A stretch of 11,446 nucleotides of DNA from Pseudomonas sp. PGPPP3. Lineage in GTDB: Bacteria > Pseudomonadota > Gammaproteobacteria > Pseudomonadales > Pseudomonadaceae. Under the pieces are notes generated by a model, which was not told the origin of the DNA, did no database searches, and saw nothing but the letters and a program-made list of their open reading frames with translations. The translations under genes were made by a program, and so were the position numbers. The first letter of the stretch is position 1. Every line of letters starts with the position of its first letter. The DNA is taken from NCBI GenBank assembly GCA_002256055.1, contig NKIE01000047.1, positions 1 through 11,446 of the forward strand, in the 5' to 3' direction. Below, one piece after another: positions 5,805 through 11,446 of this stretch.

Positions 5805-6482
5805 ATGCACATCCTTATGGTTTTGACCTCCCACGACCAACTCGGTGATACCGGCAAGAAAACCGGCTTCTGGCTGGAAGAGTTCGCCGCACCCTATTAC
5901 GTATTCAAGGACGCCGGCGCCACCGTCACCCTCGCCTCGCCTAAAGGTGGCCAGCCACCGCTGGACCCGAAGAGCGACGAGCCGGATGCACAAACCGCGG
6001 CGACCGAGCGTTTCCGCGCCGACAGCGACGCCCAGAGCGCCCTGGCCAACACCCAGGTACTGGCTGGACTGGTGGCTACGGACTACGACGCCATCTTCTA
6101 CCCAGGTGGTCATGGCCCACTCTGGGACCTGGCCGAAGACCGTCACTCAATCGCCTTGATCGAAGCCTTCGCCGCTGCCGGCAAACCTGTTGGGACGGTC
6201 TGCCATGCGCCTGGCGTACTGCGCCACACCAAAGGCAGCGATGGTTTGCCGCTGGTGCACGGCAAGCGCGTAACCGGCTTCACCAACAGCGAAGAAGCCG
6301 CTGTGCAACTGACTGACATCGTGCCATTTCTGGTCGAGGACATGCTCCAGGCCAATGGTGGCCTGTACAGCAAAGCCGCTGATTGGAGCAGCTACGTGGT
6401 CAGTGATGGCAACCTGTTGACCGGCCAGAACCCAGCCTCCTCAGAAGCCACCGCCAGTGCCCTGTTGGCGCAACTGGCCTAA
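5805..6482 (+). CDS. DJ-1/PfpI superfamily protein, Hsp31/glyoxalase III-like
   Basis: A 225-residue class I glutamine amidotransferase-like protein of the Hsp31/DJ-1 type. Landmarks are TGFWLEEFAAPY at 20-31 with the conserved acidic residue E26, the GGHGPLWDL turn at 101-109, and the nucleophile elbow GTVCHAPGVL with Cys133 followed by His134. The Cys-His dyad with Glu26 is the arrangement of cofactor-free glyoxalase III/deglycase enzymes that act on methylglyoxal. The exact activity of this subgroup is not certain, and a chaperone or peptidase role is possible. The start at 5805 has only a weak ribosome site (AGCGAG), so coupling to curA is likely. It lies second in the curA operon under TetR control and ends at a strong terminator. 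Together with curA it would cover both unsaturated carbonyls and dicarbonyls. Confidence 0.9.
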   Translation: MHILMVLTSHDQLGDTGKKTGFWLEEFAAPYYVFKDAGATVTLASPKGGQPPLDPKSDEPDAQTAATERFRADSDAQSALANTQVLAGLVATDYDAIFYPGGHGPLWDLAEDRHSIALIEAFAAAGKPVGTVCHAPGVLRHTKGSDGLPLVHGKRVTGFTNSEEAAVQLTDIVPFLVEDMLQANGGLYSKAADWSSYVVSDGNLLTGQNPASSEATASALLAQLA

Positions 6483-6486
6483 CACA

Positions 6487-6543
6487 ACATATAAAAAAGC
6501 CCCGCAATCGCGCACGCGCTGGTTGTGGGGCTTTTTTATATGT
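6487..6543. terminator. Bidirectional intrinsic terminator between the DJ-1-like gene and tesA
   Basis: A 21-bp stem, 6487-6507 against 6523-6543, with a single G-U wobble and a 15-nt loop. The GC core AGCCCC/GGGGCT is flanked by A6 on the left and T6 on the right, so it gives a U-tract in both directions. It begins 5 nt after the DJ-1-like stop and serves converging tesA, whose stop is 110 nt away. Confidence 0.92.
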
Positions 6544-6592
6544 ACACCCGACCTGCAACCGACTCACGGCCAGCCGCAACGCTTCGTACCTG

Positions 6593-6613
6593 ACAAATGA
6601 CTGCACCATTTGT
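6593..6613. repeat. 7-bp inverted repeat in the tail between terminator and tesA
   Basis: ACAAATG / CATTTGT with a 7-nt loop (ACTGCAC). It lies 40 nt past the tesA stop on the minus strand and could form a weak hairpin in the tesA transcript. No U-run follows it, so it is not called a terminator. Confidence 0.3.
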
Positions 6614-6652
6614 TGAGCAACAACAGACCGCCTGACCTTCATTAGGACTGCA

Positions 6653-7258
6653 TCAGAGCAAAGGTTTCAACGTCGGCCAGACGTTATCCAACAGCCGAGG
6701 CTGGGCCGCAGCAGTCGGGTGAATGCCATCCGCCTGCGTCATCAGCGGCAAACCTGCCGCACCTTCCAGCAGGAAAGGCACCAAGGCAACATCCTGTTCC
6801 TTGGCCACTTGCGGGAACACGTCAGCGAAAGCGGTGGTGTAACGCAGGCCATAGTTAGGTGGTAACTTCATCCCCAGTATCAGCACTCGGGTTCCTGCCT
6901 TGCGCGCTTGCTGCACCATGGCCGCAAGGTTTTGTTGCAATTGCGCTGGCGGCTGGCCGCGCAAGCCATCGTTGCCACCCAGCTCGACGATCAGCAGGTC
7001 CGGGCGATGCTCTGCAAGCAGCGTCGGCAGGCGCGCCAAGCCTCCTGCGCTGGTGTCGCCACTGACCGACGCATTGACCACCTGATAGTCAAAACCCTCG
7101 GCTGCCAGGCGCTGTTCGAGCAGGCTCACCCAACCCTGGCGTGTATCCAGACCAAAAGCGGCGCTGATACTATCGCCGAGCACCAGCAAGGTGCCGGCCA
7201 CAGCTCCCTGGGCCCACAGCAACAACGTCACCACGGCAGTTATTCGCCACGCCCGCAT
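6653..7258 (-). CDS. tesA: TesA, periplasmic GDSL/SGNH lysophospholipase-thioesterase (arylesterase)
   Basis: A 201-residue SGNH hydrolase, the typical TesA length. A signal peptide covers residues 1-21 (Arg-containing start, hydrophobic VVTLLLWAQGAVA, cleavage after AVA), so the enzyme is periplasmic. Catalytic blocks are complete: Ser30 in GDSISAAFG, Gly67 in SVSGDTSAGG, Asn96 in GGNDG, and Asp177/His180 in DGIHP. It hydrolyses acyl esters, lysophospholipids and acyl thioesters. The start at 7258 follows a near-perfect AGGAGG at 5 nt spacing; an extension to 7306 would overlap the divergent ybbA start and lose the signal peptide position. It is transcribed away from ybbA-ybbP, the same arrangement as in E. 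coli, and as I recall TesA works with the YbbAP transporter there. Confidence 0.96.
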   Translation of the reverse strand: MRAWRITAVVTLLLWAQGAVAGTLLVLGDSISAAFGLDTRQGWVSLLEQRLAAEGFDYQVVNASVSGDTSAGGLARLPTLLAEHRPDLLIVELGGNDGLRGQPPAQLQQNLAAMVQQARKAGTRVLILGMKLPPNYGLRYTTAFADVFPQVAKEQDVALVPFLLEGAAGLPLMTQADGIHPTAAAQPRLLDNVWPTLKPLL

Positions 7259-7296
7259 CGAATCCTCCTGAGCGCCAGTGCATGAACGCCACTTTG

Positions 7297-7983
7297 ATGA
7301 ACACACCGATTCTTACTGCCCGGCACCTTAACAAAGTGGTCCCTAGCGCGGAAGGCGAGCTGAGCATCCTGCATGACCTGAGCCTGGACCTTTGCCGTGG
7401 TGACAGCCTGGCGATTGTCGGCAGCTCCGGCTCGGGCAAGTCGACCCTGCTGGGCTTGCTCGCCGGCCTCGACCTGCCCAGCAGTGGCAGCATCCACCTG
7501 GCCGGCCAGGATCTGAGCCAGCTCGATGAAGACCAGCGTGCGCGTCTGCGCGCCGAGCATGTGGGTTTCGTGTTCCAGTCGTTCCAGTTGCTCGACAGCC
7601 TCAATGCTCTGGAAAACGTCATGCTGCCGCTGGAACTGGAAGGCCATGCCGATGCCCGCCAACGGGCACGCGCCCTGCTTGAGCGGGTGGGCCTGGGGCA
7701 TCGTCTGACCCACTACCCGCGCCAGCTGTCCGGTGGCGAGCAGCAGCGCGTGGCGATTGCCCGTGCCTTTGTTGCCGAACCGGCCGTGCTGTTCGCCGAT
7801 GAACCCACCGGCAACCTCGACAGCCATACCGGCGAGCGCATCTGCGACCTGCTGTTTGAACTCAACCGTGAACGCGGCGCCACCCTGGTGCTGGTCACCC
7901 ACGATGCCCGCCTGGCCCAGCGCTGCAATCGGCAAATCCGCCTTGAGGCCGGGCAGTTGGTCGATACCGTGCCTACCCTATGA
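7297..7983 (+). CDS. ybbA: YbbA, ABC transporter ATPase of the LolD/MacB type
   Basis: The ATP-binding subunit of the YbbAP transporter. Counted from the chosen start (MNTPILTARH, 228 residues), it has Walker A GSSGSGKST at 42-50, Q-loop Gln94, signature LSGGEQQ at 144-150, Walker B VLFADE at 164-169, D-loop NLD and H-loop His202. All catalytic residues are intact. An in-frame ATG at 7282 would add MNATL; neither has a strong Shine-Dalgarno, and 7297 is preferred because the family starts close to this point. Only 23 to 38 nt separate it from the tesA start, so its promoter must overlap tesA coding sequence or its leader. Its stop overlaps the ybbP start (ATGA), as expected for subunits of one complex. 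It works at the inner membrane cytoplasmic face. Confidence 0.93.
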   Translation: MNTPILTARHLNKVVPSAEGELSILHDLSLDLCRGDSLAIVGSSGSGKSTLLGLLAGLDLPSSGSIHLAGQDLSQLDEDQRARLRAEHVGFVFQSFQLLDSLNALENVMLPLELEGHADARQRARALLERVGLGHRLTHYPRQLSGGEQQRVAIARAFVAEPAVLFADEPTGNLDSHTGERICDLLFELNRERGATLVLVTHDARLAQRCNRQIRLEAGQLVDTVPTL

Positions 7984-10484
7984 GCCGCCTGCCGTTCAGC
8001 CGCTTATTGGCCTTAGCAGGCCGCCAACTGCTGCGCGATGCCCGCGCCGGCGAATTGCGTACCCTGTTCGCCGCGCTGCTGATTGCCGTCGCCGCCAGCA
8101 CCGCCATTGGCTATTTCAGTACCCGCCTGAATGACGGCATGCTGCTGCGCGCCAGCGAGTTTCTTGGCGCCGACCTGCAAATCAAAGGCAGCACCGCCGC
8201 CAGCAGCGAACAACTTGATACCGGCACCACCCTAGGCCTTCAATCTGCCCAGGTGGTGGAATTTGCCAGTGTGATCGCCAGCGACACGGGCATCCAACTG
8301 GCCAGCGTCAAGGCCGCGGACAATGCGTACCCCTTGCGCGGCCAGCTCAGAAGCGCCGCCACACCTTACGGCCCCGAGCAGCCCGGCGAGGGGCCACAAG
8401 CCGGTGAAGCCTGGGTCGAAGTGCGCCTGCTCAACGCCCTCAATCTGCAAGTGGGCGATAGCCTCGAGGTGGGCCGCAAGCTCTTGCGCATCAGCCGGGT
8501 ACTGACCTACGAGCCCGATCGCGCCGGCGACTTTTACAGCCTGGCCCCACACCTGTTGATGCATCTGGACGACCTGGCCGCGACTGACATCGTGCAGCCC
8601 GGCAGCCGCGTCACCTATCGCCTGCTCTGGCGTGGCGAGGCTGCGGCCCTGGCACGCTATCGCGAAGCGGTAACGCCAGGCCTGCAGGCCCAGCAAAAAC
8701 TCGAAGATGCCCGCGATGGCAATGCCCAAATTGGTAACGCCCTGGGCCGCGCCGAACGCTATCTAAATCTCGCCAGCTTGGCGGCGATCCTGCTCGCCGG
8801 CGTCGCCGTGGCGTTGTCAGCCTCGCGCTTTGCCGCCCGGCGTTTCGATGCCAGCGCACTGCTGCGCTGCCTGGGCCTATCACGGCGCCAGGCGCTGGGG
8901 TTGTTCAGCCTGCAACTGGCCATCCTGGGCATAGCCGCCAGCCTCGGCGGCGCGGTGCTTGGCTGGCTGGCGCAGCAGGTGCTGTTCTATTTACTGCAAG
9001 GCCTGCTGCCCGCAGATATCCCCTCCGGTGGTCTCTGGCCGGCACTGGCAGGCATGGCCACCGGGCTGGTTGCCCTCGCCGGCTTTGCCTTGCCGCCACT
9101 GGCTGCGCTGGGCCGCGTACCGCCACTGCGGGTGCTGCGCCGCGATTTGCTCCCCGTACCCGCCAGCTCCTGGCTGGTGTACGGCGCTGCCTTGCTGGCG
9201 CTGGGGCTGATCATGTGGCGCCTGAGCCTGGATGTGGCCTTGCCCCTGGCCCTGCTGGGCGGCGGCTTGCTCACAGCGTTACTGCTTGGCGGCTTGCTGC
9301 TGTTGGGCCTGCGCAGTCTGCGACGCTTCCTAGCCAATGCCGGCTTGAGCTGGCGCCTGGGTTTGGGTCAGTTGCTGCGTCAGCCGTTGGCCGCCGCCGG
9401 CCAGGCGCTGGCGTTTGGCTTGATTATTCTGGCCATGGCGCTGATCGCCTTGCTGCGCGGCGAGCTGCTGGACACCTGGCAAAACCAGTTGCCCGCCGAC
9501 GCCCCCAATCATTTCGCCCTGAACATTCTGCCGGACGAGCAAGCTGCCTTCGCCGCCCACCTGGCCACGCTCACGTCCCATCCGCAACCGCTGTACCCGG
9601 TGGTGCCGGGGCGTTTGCTGCTGGTTAATGGTGAGCCACTGCGACAAACCGTGAGCAAGGAGTCGCGGGGCGAGCGCGCCCTAAACCGCGACCTCAGCCT
9701 GACCTGGGCCGCCGACATACCGGCGGACAACCAGTTGCTGGCCGGCCACTGGTGGCAGGCAAAATCGAACGACAGCCTGCCCGGCGTATCGGTGGAAGCC
9801 GAACTGGCCGCCAGCCTGCAGCTAAAACTGGGCGACCGCCTGAGCTTCAACGTCGGCGGCCTCAACCGTGACGCCCAAGTCACCAGCCTGCGCAAGGTGG
9901 ACTGGAACAGCTTCCAGCCCAACTTTTACATGATCTTCGAGCCCGGCACCCTGCAAGACCTGCCCACCACCTACCTGACCAGTTTCTACCTGCCCGCCCA
10001 ACAGGATCGGCAGTTGCTGGCGCTGGCCCGCGCCTTCCCCACCGTCACCTTGTTGCAGGTCGATGCCCTGGTGGCGCAACTGCGCAGCATCCTCGCGCAA
10101 GTCACCCTGGCCATCGAGTTTGTCTTGCTGTTTGTGCTGGCCGCCGGGCTGGCGGTGCTGTTTGCCGGGCTGCAGACCACCCTCGATGAACGCATCCGCC
10201 AGGGCGCATTGCTACGGGCACTGGGGGCGGAACGGCGCCTGCTGGTGCGCGCCCGGCGTGCTGAATTTGGCCTGCTCGGCGCCGCCAGCGGACTGCTTGC
10301 AGCCCTTGGCTGCGAATTGATAAGCGCCCTGCTCTATCAACTGGTCTTCGACCTGGCGTGGCACCCTCATCCCTGGCTGTTGCTGTTGCCCTTGCTCGGC
10401 GCACTGCTGGTCGGTGGCGCAGGCGTGCTCGGCACTCGTCGCGCCCTGAATGCCAGCCCGCTGACCGTGCTACGCGAGGGCTGA
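7980..10484 (+). CDS. ybbP: YbbP, FtsX-like ABC transporter permease
   Basis: An 834-residue inner-membrane permease, similar in length to E. coli YbbP (about 800). By hydrophobicity I count about ten membrane segments: 28-46, 262-282, 304-332, 352-376, 397-414, 420-444, 472-493, 708-730, 762-788 and 799-818. The two large soluble regions, about 50-260 and 495-705, are periplasmic. Two FtsX domains are visible. Each contains the coupling-type sequence after its first helix: [18 protein letters not shown] near 291-308 and [14 protein letters not shown] near 742-755. The layout matches mechanotransmission (type VII, MacB/Lol-like) systems rather than channel transporters. Partners are YbbA (4-nt ATGA overlap) and probably TesA in the periplasm. 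The natural substrate is not firmly known; a hydrophobic or lipid-like molecule is inferred from TesA. Confidence 0.93.
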   Translation: MSRLPFSRLLALAGRQLLRDARAGELRTLFAALLIAVAASTAIGYFSTRLNDGMLLRASEFLGADLQIKGSTAASSEQLDTGTTLGLQSAQVVEFASVIASDTGIQLASVKAADNAYPLRGQLRSAATPYGPEQPGEGPQAGEAWVEVRLLNALNLQVGDSLEVGRKLLRISRVLTYEPDRAGDFYSLAPHLLMHLDDLAATDIVQPGSRVTYRLLWRGEAAALARYREAVTPGLQAQQKLEDARDGNAQIGNALGRAERYLNLASLAAILLAGVAVALSASRFAARRFDASALLRCLGLSRRQALGLFSLQLAILGIAASLGGAVLGWLAQQVLFYLLQGLLPADIPSGGLWPALAGMATGLVALAGFALPPLAALGRVPPLRVLRRDLLPVPASSWLVYGAALLALGLIMWRLSLDVALPLALLGGGLLTALLLGGLLLLGLRSLRRFLANAGLSWRLGLGQLLRQPLAAAGQALAFGLIILAMALIALLRGELLDTWQNQLPADAPNHFALNILPDEQAAFAAHLATLTSHPQPLYPVVPGRLLLVNGEPLRQTVSKESRGERALNRDLSLTWAADIPADNQLLAGHWWQAKSNDSLPGVSVEAELAASLQLKLGDRLSFNVGGLNRDAQVTSLRKVDWNSFQPNFYMIFEPGTLQDLPTTYLTSFYLPAQQDRQLLALARAFPTVTLLQVDALVAQLRSILAQVTLAIEFVLLFVLAAGLAVLFAGLQTTLDERIRQGALLRALGAERRLLVRARRAEFGLLGAASGLLAALGCELISALLYQLVFDLAWHPHPWLLLLPLLGALLVGGAGVLGTRRALNASPLTVLREG

Positions 10485-10524
10485 GCTTGTTAAACTCGCC
10501 ACTCACTCATCACCTGCACAGCCC

Positions 10525-11022
10525 ATGAGCCGCTATCGCCCACCTCGCTCCGCCGGCACTGCCCTGATCACCCCCGAAGGCGAGGCGCGCATGCGCGCCG
10601 AACTGCACGAACTTTGGCATGTGCGTCGCCCGCAAGTGACGCAGTCGGTCAGCGAAGCGGCCGCCCAAGGGGATCGTTCCGAGAACGCGGAATACACCTA
10701 TGGCAAAAAAATGCTGCGAGAGATCGACAGCCGGGTGCGTTTTCTGACTAAGCGCCTCGAGAACCTCAAGGTCGTCGACAGCCGCCCCAGCGACCCTAAC
10801 AAGGTCTACTTCGGCGCCTGGGTGAGCCTGGAGGATGACGATGGCCACGAATCGCGCTACCGGATTGTCGGCCCCGACGAACTGGATCTGAAGACCCAGC
10901 AAATCAGCATTGATGCCCCACTGGCTCGCGCCCTGATCGGTAAGGCCCTGGATGCCGAAGTACGCGTACAGACGCCCACCGGGGAAAAAGCCTGGTATAT
11001 CGTCGCCATCGAATACCCCTGA
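10525..11022 (+). CDS. greB: GreB transcript cleavage factor
   Basis: A 165-residue GreA/GreB-family protein. The N-terminal coiled coil spans about residues 18-85. It carries the acidic tip [10 protein letters not shown] with Asp50 and Glu53, which hold the catalytic Mg in the RNA polymerase active site. The C-terminal FKBP-like domain follows to residue 165. The basic stretch [18 protein letters not shown] and the short N-terminal extension before TPEG favour GreB over GreA. It rescues backtracked RNA polymerase by stimulating cleavage of the transcript 3' end. The gene starts 40 nt after ybbP with no visible Shine-Dalgarno. A possible -10 (TAAACT, 10491-10496) lies in that gap, so it may have its own promoter or be read through from ybbP. 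I see no terminator with a T-run after it. Confidence 0.95.
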   Translation: MSRYRPPRSAGTALITPEGEARMRAELHELWHVRRPQVTQSVSEAAAQGDRSENAEYTYGKKMLREIDSRVRFLTKRLENLKVVDSRPSDPNKVYFGAWVSLEDDDGHESRYRIVGPDELDLKTQQISIDAPLARALIGKALDAEVRVQTPTGEKAWYIVAIEYP

Positions 11023-11057
11023 GTAAGGCTGACTGCGGCCCACTTAGATTGTCTCAA

Positions 11058-11097
11058 GTGCCGCCCCCGTGTTGTCAGTGCGGACAATGCCGGGCAC
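11058..11097. repeat. Nested inverted repeats between greB and the next gene
   Basis: TTGTC (11072-11076) and GACAA (11083-11087) form a 5-bp stem over a 6-nt loop. Outside them GTGCC (11058-11062) pairs with GGCAC (11093-11097). A further direct copy of TTGTC lies at 11049-11053. No T-run follows. It could be an RNA hairpin after greB or a protein-binding site before the next gene. Confidence 0.35.
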
Positions 11098-11148
11098 CCA
11101 TCTCCCTGACTAAAGTGCTGAGCACCCTCGCCTTGGAGAACAATAATA

Positions 11149-11446
11149 ATGCCTTGGTATCTCGAAGCTTTACTCAGCATCCCGTTCGGCCTGTTGCTGG
11201 GCAATTTTACCGAATGGTGGTTTCACCGTTTTGTCTTGCACGGTTGGGGTAAAAAACCCGGCAAGCTGTGGAGTTTTCACTTCCACGAACACCACCGCAA
11301 CGCGCGCAAACATAACTTCTACGACCCCTGCTATCGGCGTTTCCCACTGGGCTGGCACGCCCAGGGCAAAGAAGCGTGGGCGCTGCTCATCACCAGCTTG
11401 CTGGTCAGCCCACTGGTCTTTTACGCCCCCTGGTTGACGGTGCCCC
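11149..11446 (+). CDS. Histidine-rich membrane protein of fatty acid hydroxylase/sterol desaturase type (N-terminal part)
   Basis: The first 99 codons of a gene that runs off the right edge. It starts MPWYLEALLSIPFGLLLGNF, a hydrophobic segment likely to enter the membrane. Histidine clusters follow: H26 and H31 in EWWFHRFVLHG, and H44, H46, H48 and H49 in WSFHFHEHHR. These clusters resemble the di-iron histidine boxes of membrane fatty acid hydroxylases, sterol desaturases and beta-carotene hydroxylases. Another hydrophobic segment begins near residue 78 (AWALLITSLLVSPLVFY). The start has GGAG 10 nt upstream. The substrate cannot be told from this part, and the remaining histidine boxes lie outside the window. 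It is 126 nt after greB, so a separate promoter is possible. Confidence 0.75.
   Translation, partial: MPWYLEALLSIPFGLLLGNFTEWWFHRFVLHGWGKKPGKLWSFHFHEHHRNARKHNFYDPCYRRFPLGWHAQGKEAWALLITSLLVSPLVFYAPWLTVP

Noticed and set aside
6593..6613. 7-bp hairpin as a tesA terminator
   Set aside because: No U-run on the minus strand follows it; the strong two-way terminator at 6487-6543 does this job.
10461..10496. greB promoter CTGACC ... TAAACT
   Set aside because: The spacing of 24 nt is too long for sigma-70; only the -10-like hexamer is plausible, so no promoter was annotated.
1..11446. Mobile element, CRISPR array, toxin-antitoxin or phage-defence system
   Set aside because: No transposase, integrase, direct-repeat array or defence-type domain was seen; every sizeable stretch is accounted for by housekeeping or stress genes.

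Overview
The window reads as chromosomal DNA of a Pseudomonas-type gammaproteobacterium. It has high GC and typical pseudomonad codon use, the block tesA | ybbA-ybbP-greB that I recall from Pseudomonas chromosomes, and a ubiTUV cluster of the sort found in facultatively denitrifying members. I see no insertion sequence, phage gene, CRISPR array, tRNA or rRNA. The genes are intact apart from the two cut by the window edges.

Layout. Positions 1-2100, minus strand: ubiU, ubiV and ubiT (ubiT cut by the left edge), the oxygen-independent ubiquinone hydroxylation genes. They lie in a tight operon behind an FNR/ANR-type box (2196-2209) with a well-placed -10 element. Positions 2290-3821, minus strand: an Old Yellow Enzyme ene-reductase followed by a small ArsR-family regulator. 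Positions 4058-6482, plus strand: a NemR-like TetR repressor with its own terminator, then curA (NADPH-dependent alkenal/enone reductase) and a DJ-1/Hsp31-type glyoxalase/deglycase-like gene. A long bidirectional terminator (6487-6543) closes this block. Positions 6653-7258, minus strand: tesA, a periplasmic GDSL lysophospholipase/thioesterase. Positions 7297-10484, plus strand: the ABC transporter pair ybbA-ybbP, diverging from tesA. Positions 10525-11022: greB. Position 11149 to the right edge: the start of a histidine-rich membrane protein of the fatty acid hydroxylase/sterol desaturase type.

How the genes fit together. The middle of the window (2290-6482) looks like a compact reactive-electrophile defence island. 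Three enzymes act on activated alkenes, enones and possibly dicarbonyls, and two different cysteine-containing repressors flank them. Two exact copies of CTAGACGACTGGTCTA mark the tetR and curA upstream regions. Two copies of ATATC-N2-GATAT mark the regions upstream of the ene-reductase and of the arsR gene. The best reading is a TetR regulon (tetR, curA, DJ-1-like gene) next to an ArsR regulon (ene-reductase, arsR), with both operator types present in the shared 236-bp region between the ene-reductase and tetR. None of the enzyme families is new. The least described part is the paired regulatory wiring.
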